Shown piece by piece: positions 44,360 through 52,513 of a stretch of DNA of 63,637 nt. A model generated the notes under the pieces. The model was not told the DNA's origin, made no database searches, and saw only the letters and a list, made by a program, of their open reading frames with translations. The translations under genes and the position numbers were made by a program. The number at the start of each line of letters is the position of its first letter. The stretch's first letter is position 1. This stretch comes from Arthrobacter nitrophenolicus (GTDB lineage Bacteria > Actinomycetota > Actinomycetes > Actinomycetales > Micrococcaceae): NCBI RefSeq assembly GCF_000332815.1, contig NZ_AOFD01000022.1, forward strand, positions 1 to 63,637. Reading direction: 5' to 3'.

Positions 44360-45097
44360 CTAGGCAGTGACCAGCGTGCCCAGCTTTTCGCCGAGGATGG
44401 CACGGGTGACGTTGCCTTCACCTTCCATGCCGAAGACCACCATGGAGAGGTTGTTGTCCTTGCACATGGTCATGGCCGTCTGGTCCATGACGCGGATGTC
44501 GCGGCGGAGCGCATCGTCGTAGCTGAGGGTTTCGAGCCGCTCGGCAGAAGGGTCCTTCTTGGGGTCGGCCGTGTAGACGGCGTCCACTCCGCTCTTGGCC
44601 ATCAGGACGACGTCGGCGTGCACTTCGAGCGCGCGCTGCGCAGCCACGGTATCGGTGGAGAAGTAGGGCAGGCCGGCTCCGGCGCCGAAGATCACCACGC
44701 GGCCCTTTTCCATGTGCCGGATGGCGCGGCGGGGAATGTAGGCCTCGGCTACCTGGCCCATGGTGATGGCGCTCTGGACGCGCGTCTCAACGCCGGCCTG
44801 CTCGAGGAAATCCTGGAGCGCCAGGCAGTTCATGACGGTTCCCAGCATGCCCATGTAGTCGGCGCGGGAGCGGTCCATGCCGCTCTGGGACAGCTCTGCG
44901 CCGCGGAAGAAGTTGCCGCCGCCAACCACGATGGCCACTTCAACCTCGGGGACGGCCGCCGCGATTTGCTTGGCGACGTCGCGGACGGTTTCCGGGTCGA
45001 CGCCCAGTTTCCCGCCGCCGAAGACCTCGCCGGAAAGCTTCAGGAGGACCCGGCGCCTGCTTTTCTCTGGCTGGATTACAGTGTTGACGGCTTCCAT
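44360..45097 (-). CDS. pyrH: UMP kinase
   Basis: Amino-acid kinase-type UMP kinase that makes UDP for RNA, DNA and cell wall precursors. The 245-residue protein shows [73 protein letters not shown] and [19 protein letters not shown], all standard. The chosen start is ATG 45097 ([13 protein letters not shown]), about 8 bases after GGAAGG; the open frame continues uselessly to 45190, into the tsf terminator. It is the first gene downstream of rpsB-tsf, separated by a terminator. Confidence 0.96.
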   Translation of the reverse strand: MEAVNTVIQPEKSRRRVLLKLSGEVFGGGKLGVDPETVRDVAKQIAAAVPEVEVAIVVGGGNFFRGAELSQSGMDRSRADYMGMLGTVMNCLALQDFLEQAGVETRVQSAITMGQVAEAYIPRRAIRHMEKGRVVIFGAGAGLPYFSTDTVAAQRALEVHADVVLMAKSGVDAVYTADPKKDPSAERLETLSYDDALRRDIRVMDQTAMTMCKDNNLSMVVFGMEGEGNVTRAILGEKLGTLVTA

Positions 45098-45188
45098 GAT
45101 GCCTTCCCGTTGATGACTCTGAAAAAAGGTTATCCTGCCGGCACCAAAGGCCGGTACCGGCGGCGTTTCGCACAGATTGCGTGCATGC

Positions 45189-45222
45189 AAAAGGGGCGGC
45201 CACCGAAGTGGCCACCCCCTTG
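45189..45222 (-). terminator. Intrinsic terminator after tsf
   Basis: On the minus strand a GC-rich stem (AAGGGGGTGGCCAC pairing with GTGGCCGCCCCTT, one mismatch) with a TTCG tetraloop is followed by a short TTTT. It lies 10 bases beyond the tsf stop and so ends the rpsB-tsf message. Confidence 0.8.
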
Positions 45223-45231
45223 CAGTTTCGA

Positions 45232-46068
45232 CTAGGAGCCGACGCGGAAACGCGTGAACGCGGTTCCCTTGACACCGGCCTCTTCGAGGACCTGTGCCAC
45301 GGACTTCTTGGCGTCCTTCGCGAATGCCTGGTCAACCAGGACCTCGCCCTTGTAGAAGCCGGTCACGCGGCCTTCCACGATCTTGGTGAGGGCGGCTTCG
45401 GGCTTGCCCTCGGCCTTGGCGGTCTCTTCGGCGATGCGGCGCTCGGACTCGACCAGGTCGGACGGGACGTCCTCGCGGGTCAGGTAGTTCGGGGCCATTG
45501 CGGCAATGTGCACGGCAACGTCGTGGGCAGCGGTGGCAGCGGCTTCGCCTTCACCGTCGACTGCGAACAGCACGCCAACCTGGGCGGGCAGGTCCTTGGA
45601 GGTCTTGTGCAGGTAAGCGTCGACCGTTGCACCCTCAACGCGGGAGATGCGGCGGACAACAACCTTCTCGCCCAGGACGGCGCCTTCTTCGACAACGACC
45701 TCGGACAGCGGCTTGCCGTCGACCTCGGTAGCGAGCAGGGTCTCCAGGTCGGCAGCGCCGGACTCGACGGCAACGGCCAGGACCTTGTCAGCCAGCTGGA
45801 TGAACTTGTCAGCCTTGGCAACGAAGTCGGTCTCGCAGTTGACCTCGATCATGACGCCGACGCCGTTGCTGACCTTGGCAGCGACGAGGCCTTCGGCGGT
45901 GGAGCGGCCTTCACGCTTGGTGGCGCCCTTGAGGCCCTTGATGCGGATGATTTCGATGGCCTTCTCGGCGTCGCCGTTGGCTTCGTCAAGAGCCTTCTTG
46001 ACGTCCATCATGCCGGCGCCGGTGCGCTCGCGCAGGGCCTTGATGTCCGCGGCAGTGTAGTTCGCCAT
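45232..46068 (-). CDS. tsf: Elongation factor Ts
   Basis: EF-Ts recycles EF-Tu by catalysing GDP release. The 278-residue protein starts [20 protein letters not shown] followed by [19 protein letters not shown], with the dimer/UBA domain motifs. Core segments are [39 protein letters not shown] and the C-terminal [16 protein letters not shown]. Start ATG 46068 has AGGGG upstream; the open frame extends to 46344, across the intergenic hairpin, and is rejected. It lies 127 bases after the rpsB stop, with a strong hairpin in between (46110-46149) that may make tsf expression partial. Confidence 0.97.
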   Translation of the reverse strand: MANYTAADIKALRERTGAGMMDVKKALDEANGDAEKAIEIIRIKGLKGATKREGRSTAEGLVAAKVSNGVGVMIEVNCETDFVAKADKFIQLADKVLAVAVESGAADLETLLATEVDGKPLSEVVVEEGAVLGEKVVVRRISRVEGATVDAYLHKTSKDLPAQVGVLFAVDGEGEAAATAAHDVAVHIAAMAPNYLTREDVPSDLVESERRIAEETAKAEGKPEAALTKIVEGRVTGFYKGEVLVDQAFAKDAKKSVAQVLEEAGVKGTAFTRFRVGS

Positions 46069-46109
46069 GTGAACCCCTCTGTCTAGAAATTTGGTGTGGT
46101 GTACGGACC

Positions 46110-46149
46110 GACAGGACGGCTGCCCATTTTCATGGGCGGCCATCCTGTC
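46110..46149 (-). promoter_or_regulatory. Hairpin between rpsB and tsf
   Basis: A 17-base stem (GACAGGACGGCTGCCCA with TGGGCGGCCATCCTGTC, two mismatched positions) and a 6-base loop lie in the rpsB-tsf intercistronic gap. No T-run follows on the minus strand, so it is more likely an attenuating or processing hairpin than a full terminator, comparable with the partial terminators known at this place in other bacteria. Confidence 0.6.
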
Positions 46150-46195
46150 AGCAGCTCCGGCTGCAGGCAGCGCGGAGAATCCGGATTTAGTTGTC

Positions 46196-47047
46196 TTACT
46201 TGGCGTCGTCGGCGGGAGCCTCGGCAGCAGCCGGAGCTTCAGCTTCTTCGGCCGCGGCAGGGGCAGCAGCCTCTTCGGCCTTGCTGCCTTCGAGGAGCTC
46301 GCGCTCCCACTCGGCCAGCGGCTCTTCCGGAGCTTCGGCAGCACCCGAGCCGCGGTTGTTGCGGGCGATCAGGCCCTCGGCAACAGCGTCGGCAACAACG
46401 CGGGTCAGGAGGTTCACGGAGCGGATGGCGTCGTCGTTGCCCGGGATCGGGAAGTCGACTTCGTCCGGATCGCAGTTGGTGTCCAGGATGGCCACAACCG
46501 GGATGTTCAGCTTCTTGGCCTCGTCAACGGCGAGGTGTTCCTTCTTGGTGTCCACGACCCAGAGCAGGGACGGTGCCTTGGTCAGGTTGCGGATACCGCC
46601 GAGGTTGGACTCGAGCTTGGTGAGCTCGCGCTTGAGGAGCAGCAGCTCCTTCTTGGTGTACGCGGAACCGGCGACGTCGTCGAAGTCGATCTCTTCGAGT
46701 TCCTTCATGCGCTGGATGCGCTTGGCGACGGTCTGGAAGTTGGTCAGCATACCGCCGAGCCAGCGCTGGTTGACGTAGGGCTGGCCAACGCGGGTTGCCT
46801 GCTCGGCAATTGCTTCCTGGGCCTGCTTCTTGGTGCCGACGAAGAGCACGGTGCCGCCGTGGGCAACAGTGGCCTTGACGAACTCGTAGGCGCGGTCGAT
46901 GTAGGACAGCGACTGCTGCAGGTCGATGATGTAGATGCCGTTGCGCTCGGTGAAGATGAAGCGCTTCATCTTCGGGTTCCAACGGCGGGTCTGGTGTCCA
47001 AAGTGGACGCCGCTGTCAAGCAGCTGGCGCATGGTTACGACGGGCAT
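46196..47047 (-). CDS. rpsB: 30S ribosomal protein S2
   Basis: S2 of the small ribosomal subunit. The 283-residue protein begins [20 protein letters not shown], then [20 protein letters not shown] and [19 protein letters not shown]. It has [23 protein letters not shown] and the [19 protein letters not shown] segment. It ends in an Ala/Glu-rich tail ([20 protein letters not shown]), common in actinobacterial S2. ATG 47047 is preceded by GGAAGGAG. It is the first gene of rpsB-tsf; the leader upstream (47048 onward) is long enough for the S2 autoregulation known in other bacteria. Confidence 0.97.
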   Translation of the reverse strand: MPVVTMRQLLDSGVHFGHQTRRWNPKMKRFIFTERNGIYIIDLQQSLSYIDRAYEFVKATVAHGGTVLFVGTKKQAQEAIAEQATRVGQPYVNQRWLGGMLTNFQTVAKRIQRMKELEEIDFDDVAGSAYTKKELLLLKRELTKLESNLGGIRNLTKAPSLLWVVDTKKEHLAVDEAKKLNIPVVAILDTNCDPDEVDFPIPGNDDAIRSVNLLTRVVADAVAEGLIARNNRGSGAAEAPEEPLAEWERELLEGSKAEEAAAPAAAEEAEAPAAAEAPADDAK

Positions 47048-47496
47048 GCCGACGCTCCTTCCGGCAGGTCATTCATGAGAGAGCCCTCAGGCTTCTTACC
47101 CTGCCAATAGTTGACGGTTGATTTAGCGTGGCCCGGTTCGGGCCGTGCTCCTGGCATCCATCACGCTTCCCATCCGCGCCGGAGGGCACGGACCGCAGGA
47201 GGCATGATCCGCCAAAGGCTGGGCCGGGGCTTTCACCTTGTGGAGGGCTGGATGCGCGTAGTCAGCTGCCGCTCCCCCACACTCCTGAATGGGGCGTGCC
47301 GACGCAATCCGGACAGGCAAATGCACCGCAGGGGTGATCCACTGGTACGGGAAGCGTTGAGGGCGCAGCAAACTGCTCCACCAAGTGTACTACAGGGACC
47401 CGCTTCCGCCGGACAGGGGCGGCCCGCAGGAACGGCTTATCCACATAGGTCCCGCCACGCCTGCCGGCCCCGCTTTTCCGGGCGCATGCTGGCCAG
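47048..47496. other. 449-base divergent region between rpsB and the M23 peptidase
   Basis: No convincing gene. It should carry the rpsB promoter and leader (minus) and the M23 gene promoter (plus). A compact palindrome GGCCCG-GTT-CGGGCC lies at 47130-47144, immediately next to GATTTAGC (47120-47127), whose complement GCTAAATC looks like a -10 element for rpsB. Several short frames here have no ribosome binding site and no similarity I recognise. Confidence 0.55.
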
Positions 47497-48075
47497 ATGA
47501 AACCCCAGCTCCTCCTGGCCGCACTGCTGATGCTCCCCGCTTCGGTGGGGTCCGCAGCACAGCCCCCGCCGTTCAGCCCCGGTTCCCCCTCGACTGCGCT
47601 GGGGACGATTGCGGAGACGACGACGGCCGGGGGCATTGGCCCCGATGTCGCCGCACCCTCCTGGCAGTGGCCGCTGGCTCCCCGGCCGCGCGTGCTGCGG
47701 GCTTTCGATCCTCCCCCGAAGCCATGGTTGAGCGGACACAGGGGCGTGGACCTCGGGGCAGCGCACGACGGCGCGGCGGTCACCTCCCCGGCGGCCGGTA
47801 CGGTCAGCTTCGTGGGCGTCGTGGTTGACCGCCCGGTGATCACCATCGACCACGGAAACGGGCTTCGCAGCAGCTTCGAACCCGTGGCGAGCACCTTGGC
47901 TGCCGGGGCCGCAGTTGGTGCCGGCCAGGTTGTCGGCACGGCGCTTCCCGGCCATTGCGGAACTGCAGCCTGCATCCATTGGGGCGTGCGCCGCGGCGAC
48001 GCCTACGTCAATCCCCTGCAGTTTGTCACGGATATGAGGCCTTCCATCCTCCTGCCCCTGGGCGCCCCACCCTAG
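47497..48075 (+). CDS. Secreted M23-type (LytM-like) peptidase or peptidase-fold protein
   Basis: A 192-residue exported protein with an N-terminal signal (LLLAALLMLPASVGSAAQ). It has a single peptidase M23 domain: SGHRGVDLGAAHDGAAVTSPAAGTV (zinc-binding His and Asp, about 79-95) and a distal site at TAACIHWGVRRGDAYVNPLQ. In active family members this last site is HxH; here the first His is Cys (ACIHWG), and a second Cys stands nearby in GHCGTAAC. So the protein may be catalytically weak, use a Cys ligand, or form a disulfide. It would act on, or bind to, peptidoglycan outside the membrane. It is a single-gene unit. Confidence 0.85.
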   Translation: MKPQLLLAALLMLPASVGSAAQPPPFSPGSPSTALGTIAETTTAGGIGPDVAAPSWQWPLAPRPRVLRAFDPPPKPWLSGHRGVDLGAAHDGAAVTSPAAGTVSFVGVVVDRPVITIDHGNGLRSSFEPVASTLAAGAAVGAGQVVGTALPGHCGTAACIHWGVRRGDAYVNPLQFVTDMRPSILLPLGAPP

Positions 48076-48121
48076 CGCCTCCGGGTCACGCAAAGGCGAC
48101 CGGCCATGGAAAGCAGCCGGG

Positions 48122-49312
48122 TCAGACGATGGCGGAAATGCCGGTGACGGCCCGGCCGGTGACCAGCGTGTTGATTTCTGCGGTTCCCTCGTAGGAGTAG
48201 ATGGCCTCGGCGTCGGCAAAGATCTTCGCCATTCCGTAGTCCGTCACGATCCCGTTGCCTCCCAGGATGCTGCGGCCGATGGCCACGCTGTCACGCATCC
48301 GCTCTGTGGTGAAGGCCTTGGCCAGCGCGGACTGTTCGTCCCTGGCCATGCCTGCGTCTTCCAGCTGGGAGAGCCGGACCATCATCCCCATGGAGCTGAC
48401 GGCGTTGCCCAGGATCGTGACCAGCTGGCTCTGCACCAGCTGGAAGGTTGCAAGCGGCCGGCCGAACTGGTGCCGCTCCACCGCGTAGCGCCGGGCGACG
48501 TCGAAGGCGGCCAGCTGCTGGCCCACCGCCTGCCAGGCAACCCCGAGGCGGGTGACCTTGAGGACCTTGTTGACGTCGCGGAAACTGTTGGCGTGCTCCA
48601 GCTTGAAGAAGTCGGGCACCACCACGTTGTCCAGGGTGATGTCGGCGTTTTGGACGGTGCGGAGGGAGATCTTGTTCTCAATTTTTTCGGCGCTGAACCC
48701 GGGGAGCGAGGTGTCCACCAGGAAGCCCTTGACCTGGTTGTCATCCACGTCGCGGGCGTAGACCACCACCCAGTCGGAGAAGGTGGCGTTGCCGATCCAG
48801 CGCTTGGCACCGTTGAGGATCCAGCTGCCGCCGTCCCGCCGCGCGGTGGTCCGCGTACCGCCTGCCACGTCGCTTCCGCCCAGCGGCTCGGTGAGCCCGA
48901 AGGCTCCGATCTTCTTCATGGCGTAGATATCGGGGAGCCACGCGTCCTTCTGCTCCTGCGAGGCGAGGGTTTCGATGGACCCGGTAAAGAGCCCGTCGTG
49001 GACGCCCATGAAGGTGGCGATGGAGGCGTCGGCGCGCGTTACTTCGGCGTGGAGCAGGCCGGCGAACAGGTTGGAGCAGCCCTGCCGCCGGACCGGGCTG
49101 ACCAGGTCAATCTCGGCGAGCTTGGGAATGAGGTCCATCGGGAACTCGCCCCGATTCCAGAAGTCCACGGCGATGGGCCGCACTTCCCGGGCGAGGAAGT
49201 CCCGGACTTCGGCAAGCCGGTCCTGTTCCTTAGCGGTGAGCAGCTGCTCAAAGGCGAAGAAGTCGCCGTCGGCGTAGGGAAGGTCAAAGGGATCTGCAGC
49301 AGGCGTGGACAT
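48122..49312 (-). CDS. Acyl-CoA dehydrogenase, glutaryl-CoA dehydrogenase-like
   Basis: A 396-residue flavoprotein. It has KIGAFGLTEPLGGSDVAGG and WILNGAKRWIGNATFSDWVV (FAD and substrate contacts), RLGVAWQAVGQQLAAFDVAR with the ERHQFGRPLATFQLVQ helix, and catalytic Glu in AIYSYEGTAEINTLVTGRAV. The GLFTGSIETLASQEQKDAWLP segment and overall length resemble glutaryl-CoA and related long C-terminal acyl-CoA dehydrogenases. Context does not settle the substrate. A very clear palindrome (49366-49381) lies upstream, pointing to tight repression. It is convergent with the M23 peptidase gene. Confidence 0.88.
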   Translation of the reverse strand: MSTPAADPFDLPYADGDFFAFEQLLTAKEQDRLAEVRDFLAREVRPIAVDFWNRGEFPMDLIPKLAEIDLVSPVRRQGCSNLFAGLLHAEVTRADASIATFMGVHDGLFTGSIETLASQEQKDAWLPDIYAMKKIGAFGLTEPLGGSDVAGGTRTTARRDGGSWILNGAKRWIGNATFSDWVVVYARDVDDNQVKGFLVDTSLPGFSAEKIENKISLRTVQNADITLDNVVVPDFFKLEHANSFRDVNKVLKVTRLGVAWQAVGQQLAAFDVARRYAVERHQFGRPLATFQLVQSQLVTILGNAVSSMGMMVRLSQLEDAGMARDEQSALAKAFTTERMRDSVAIGRSILGGNGIVTDYGMAKIFADAEAIYSYEGTAEINTLVTGRAVTGISAIV

Positions 49313-49365
49313 GGTTGCCCTCCAGGTGTTCAGCGGCCGGTACTCTCCGAAGCGGAGCGGGATAA

Positions 49366-49381
49366 GTTACTGGTCAGTAAC
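49366..49381. promoter_or_regulatory. Palindromic operator upstream of the acyl-CoA dehydrogenase gene
   Basis: GTTACTG-GT-CAGTAAC has perfect 7-base arms around a 2-base centre and ends 54 bases before the start codon. Sites of this TTACTG/CAGTAA type are typical of TetR or FadR-like repressors of fatty acid genes. No regulator gene is adjacent, so the factor must be encoded elsewhere. Confidence 0.65.
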
Positions 49382-49409
49382 ATACCGCACATTGGGCGCT
49401 TAACAAAGG

Positions 49410-49444
49410 AAACCGCGGCCGACGTGGATCGTCGGCCGCGGTTT
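49410..49444 (-). terminator. Terminator after the CAU tRNA gene
   Basis: AAACCGCGGCCGAC (49410-49423) pairs perfectly with GTCGGCCGCGGTTT (49431-49444) around a 7-base loop. Read on the minus strand it follows the tRNA 3' end by 5 bases and ends with a short T-rich run. Confidence 0.78.
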
Positions 49445-49449
49445 TGGAG

Positions 49450-49523
49450 TAGGGCTACTCGGACTTGAACCGAGGACCTTAGGATTATGAGTCCCGCGCT
49501 CTAACCAGCTGAGCTATAGCCCC
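49450..49523 (-). tRNA. tRNA with CAU anticodon (Met elongator or lysidine-modified Ile2)
   Basis: A 74-base cloverleaf: acceptor GGGGCTA with TAGCCCT, D-arm GCTC...GAGC with the TAGCTCAGCTGGTTA loop, anticodon loop CTCATAA (CAU) and T-arm CTCGG-TTCAAGT-CCGAG. CCA is not encoded. A CAU anticodon occurs in initiator and elongator tRNA-Met and in tRNA-Ile2 that reads AUA after lysidine modification. The absence of the initiator-type three-GC anticodon stem excludes tRNA-fMet; the other two cannot be separated with certainty by eye. Followed by a terminator. Confidence 0.88.
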
Positions 49524-49598
49524 GTGCCGCCCCCGGACCGCATCTATTCAGCGGCGGCCGCAAGGCAGGAATTACTCTAGCAAAACCCTGACGCGGTT

Positions 49599-50795
49599 TT
49601 AGACCACCTTGTCCTCATAGCTGGCGCCACGGTAGAGGTCTTCGAAGGTCTGCAGGGTGCCCTGGATGCTGTGGGGTTCCACCATCGCCCGGCTGGCCCT
49701 GCCCATGGCCTGCTGCTGGTCCTTGGGCAGCTGGAGTATCTGGGTGATCTTCTTCGCCAGGTCATCGCTGTCGTTGGGGGTGAAGAGGTAGCCGTTCTCG
49801 CCGTCGCGCACCAGGTGCGGCAGCGCCATGGCGTCCGCCAGAACAACCGGGGTGGAGGCGGACATGGCCTCGAGGGTCACCAGCGACTGCAGCTCGGCAG
49901 TGCCCGGCATGCAGAAAAGGTCTGCCTTGATGTAGGCCTTCCGCAGGTCCGCGTCGCTGACCAGGCCCAGGAACTTCACCCGGCTGCCCAGGCCCAGCCG
50001 CTGCACGAGTTCCTCCAGTGCGGTCCGGACCTCGCCGCTGCCCACGATCTCCAGGTGCACGTTCAGTTCCGCCGGGGTCTTGCCGATGGCCCGGATGAGG
50101 ACGTCGACATGTTTCTCTTCCGCGAGCCTGCCGGCGAACATGACGGTGGGATACGGGTGCGGCTCGATCACCTCGCCGGGCTGCAGCTCATAGGCTGCGG
50201 AGTCGATGCCGTTGGACAGCGGCAGGACCTTGCGGAGGAACGCATGCTCGTGCATGGCCTTGGCCGCCAGCGGCGTGGGGGTGGTAATCACATCCGCCTG
50301 GCCCATCACCTTGCCCATGTCCTTCCAGGAGATGCGGCCGATGATGTCCTTGAACCACTGCGGGAACGGCAGGAAGGGGTTGAGGTTTTCCGGCATGAAG
50401 TGGTTGGTGGCCACGATCCGCACACCGCGCTTCACAGCCTCGTACAGGACGTGCTCACCGATCATGTAGTGGCTCTGGATGTGGACCACGTCCGGCTTCA
50501 CGCGGTCGAACAGCAGGCTGATTTCCTTCTTGATTTCCCAGGGAAAGCAGATGCGGAAGTATTCATGGGTGGGGGCGGCGTGGGAGCGCAGGCGGTGCAC
50601 CGTGGCCTCGTCACGGAATTCCGTGTAGCTCTTGCCCTTGCTGTCCCGGCAGGCCAGCACGTGCACGTTGTGGCCCCGGCCTGTCATGCCCTTGGCCAGG
50701 CGGTAGCCGAACTGGGCTGCGCCATTGATATGGGGCGGATATGTGTCCGCGGCGATCAGGATGGTCAGTGGCGGCTGGTCGGCTGGCGTGGTCAC
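49599..50795 (-). CDS. Glycosyltransferase family 4
   Basis: A 398-residue GT-B fold glycosyltransferase. The N-terminal domain has ILIAADTYPPHINGAAQFGYRLA and DVVHIQSHYMIGEHVLYEAV. The C-terminal nucleotide-sugar domain has TVMFAGRLAEEKHVDVLIRA, the FCMPGTAELQSLVTLEAMSA motif (family E-x7-E) and DAMALPHLVRDGENGYLF. Such enzymes add mannose or other sugars to lipids or glycans, for example phosphatidylinositol mannosides or glycoglycerolipids in actinobacteria. Two genes upstream on the same strand is a CDP-alcohol phosphatidyltransferase gene, consistent with envelope lipid work, but the acceptor is unknown. Confidence 0.9.
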   Translation of the reverse strand: MTTPADQPPLTILIAADTYPPHINGAAQFGYRLAKGMTGRGHNVHVLACRDSKGKSYTEFRDEATVHRLRSHAAPTHEYFRICFPWEIKKEISLLFDRVKPDVVHIQSHYMIGEHVLYEAVKRGVRIVATNHFMPENLNPFLPFPQWFKDIIGRISWKDMGKVMGQADVITTPTPLAAKAMHEHAFLRKVLPLSNGIDSAAYELQPGEVIEPHPYPTVMFAGRLAEEKHVDVLIRAIGKTPAELNVHLEIVGSGEVRTALEELVQRLGLGSRVKFLGLVSDADLRKAYIKADLFCMPGTAELQSLVTLEAMSASTPVVLADAMALPHLVRDGENGYLFTPNDSDDLAKKITQILQLPKDQQQAMGRASRAMVEPHSIQGTLQTFEDLYRGASYEDKVV

Positions 50796-50900
50796 GTGGA
50801 AAGCTCCTGATGGTCACGGTGCGGACAGCAATGACTGGCAGCACGGCTGGCCCGGCGTGGTTGTACCCGGCTTCGTGGACTTGCTGGATCGGTGGACGGT

Positions 50901-51809
50901 CTAGTGTGAGGGCCTGCCCGCGGTCTTCCGCGCGTCCTTCTTGCGCTTGGTGACCTCGGGGTGGTGGCGGGAAAGGGCGATAACCCCAACGATAGCAAGG
51001 GAAGCGGCGGTTCCCATGGCAATTGCCATAACGGCGTGCACATCCGGCCGGAGTTCGCCCAGGATAACGATGCCGATGGCAATGCCCACGATGGGGTCGA
51101 TCACAGTCAGCCCGGCGATCACCAGGTCCGGCGGCCCGGTGGAGTATGCGCTTTGGACGAACCAGGACCCCAGTCCGCCGGCGGCGATGATCGCGACCAC
51201 CGAATACCAGGGCACGTTCAGCAGGAACAACCCGTTGGGATCCAGCAGGTGCTTGCCGATGATCCGGGTCAGCACCGCCACGAATCCGAACAGCACACCG
51301 GCTCCCAGGATGTACACGAAGGCGTTCATCCGGTGCCGGAACATGACCGCCAGGGTGCCGAACAGTCCCACGGCCAGCGCCAACAGCAGCACGATGGTGA
51401 GCTCGTCCTCCACGCTGACGTGGTGGTTTTCCTGGGTGACGGTGACCGCCAGCAGGACGAAGAGCGCGGACCCGGTGACGCAGGCGGTGATGGCCACCAC
51501 CGTGGCGCGGTTGATGGTGAGGTCCTGGTCGCGGGCGTTGACGATGGTGGTGATCACCAGGGCAATGGCCCCGATGGGCTGCACCACGGTCAGCGGGGCG
51601 GAGACGAGGGCGACGGCGTTCATCGCCATGCCGGCCCCGAGCAGCAGGAGCCCGAAGACCCAGCGGGGGTTCCGCAGCAGGCGGAGGAAGCCGTTGGAGC
51701 TCAGGGCCAGGCCGCCGGTGTCCGCCTTGACGGCGCTGCCCTGTCGTTGGGCACCGAGGGCGAGGCAGAAGGCGCCGAGGACTGCGAGGGCGACGGCCAC
51801 CCAGACCAT
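50901..51809 (-). CDS. DMT family membrane transporter (EamA-like)
   Basis: A 302-residue integral membrane protein with about nine or ten helices in two homologous halves: ALAVLGAFCLALGAQ, NPRWVFGLLLLGAGMAMNAVAL, LTVVQPIGAIALVITTIV, LTIVLLLALAVGLFGTLAVM and, in the second half, YSVVAIIAAGGLGSWFVQSAY followed by LTVIDPIVGIAIGIVILGE. The VQPIG and IDPIVG motifs belong to the drug/metabolite transporter superfamily. A basic C-terminal tail (KRKKDARKTAGRP) ends it. Substrate unknown. Its start shares one base with the next gene upstream, whose stop lies at 51809. Confidence 0.82.
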   Translation of the reverse strand: MVWVAVALAVLGAFCLALGAQRQGSAVKADTGGLALSSNGFLRLLRNPRWVFGLLLLGAGMAMNAVALVSAPLTVVQPIGAIALVITTIVNARDQDLTINRATVVAITACVTGSALFVLLAVTVTQENHHVSVEDELTIVLLLALAVGLFGTLAVMFRHRMNAFVYILGAGVLFGFVAVLTRIIGKHLLDPNGLFLLNVPWYSVVAIIAAGGLGSWFVQSAYSTGPPDLVIAGLTVIDPIVGIAIGIVILGELRPDVHAVMAIAMGTAASLAIVGVIALSRHHPEVTKRKKDARKTAGRPSH

Positions 51810-52432
51810 CAGGCGGTCCCGTCGTCGTGGCTGCTGCGCGCCCTGCCCTTGCGGAGCATTGCCCAGAAGTAGTTGTAGGCGGCAATCCAGTGGCCCAGCA
51901 GGCCCAGGCCCAGCACGATCCAGGCGGCAATAAACAGCCCGTCGGAGAATCCGGTTTCCAGCCGGGAGAGGACCAGCATCGGCGTCCCCAGCAGCAGAAG
52001 GCCCGTGCGGACCTTCCCCACCACGCTGACGGGAAGGTCCGGGTGGCCGTGGAAGAGGGAGAGGGTCAGGACCAGCAGGACGGCGTCCGGAACCACCAGC
52101 GCGGCCAGGTAGAGCCAGTGCACGACGCCGGCAATCACCAGGGTGACGGCGACGGCGATCATGGCGAGCCGGTCAGCGATCGGGTCCAGGACGCGGCCCA
52201 ATTTCGACGCCTGGTCAAACCGGCGGGCCACATAGCCGTCGATCCAGTCGGTGCCTGCCATCACGGCAAGGACCACCACTCCGGCACCGTATTCCTTCTG
52301 CGCCAGGACCAGCCAGATGAAGAGCGGAACGCCCATGAACCGCACCACGGTGAGCAGGTTGGGGATGGTGAAGACCACATCGTGGTCCACCTGCGGACGG
52401 CCGGGACGGGAGCCGGCACCAATGAACTTCAC
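51809..52432 (-). CDS. CDP-alcohol phosphatidyltransferase
   Basis: A 207-residue membrane enzyme that joins a CDP-activated lipid to an alcohol. The family signature D-G-x2-A-R-x8-G-x3-D-x3-D is seen as DGYVARRFDQASKLGRVLDPIAD (about 66-88). Helices such as IPNLLTVVRFMGVPLFIWLVLA and VVVLAVMAGTDWIDGYV flank it. Length and the N-terminal NLLTVVRF motif fit phosphatidylglycerophosphate synthase (PgsA) or cardiolipin synthase types. It overlaps the DMT gene by one base and is followed by the glycosyltransferase, forming a likely three-gene envelope set. Confidence 0.9.
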   Translation of the reverse strand: MKFIGAGSRPGRPQVDHDVVFTIPNLLTVVRFMGVPLFIWLVLAQKEYGAGVVVLAVMAGTDWIDGYVARRFDQASKLGRVLDPIADRLAMIAVAVTLVIAGVVHWLYLAALVVPDAVLLVLTLSLFHGHPDLPVSVVGKVRTGLLLLGTPMLVLSRLETGFSDGLFIAAWIVLGLGLLGHWIAAYNYFWAMLRKGRARSSHDDGTA

Positions 52433-52513
52433 CCGTCCCCCTTTCCTTCCTGCTGCCTGGTTGGCGCGGTCTCTTCGTGGCCGGCGGGCACGCCGGCGCC
52501 CGGCTGCCGGATG

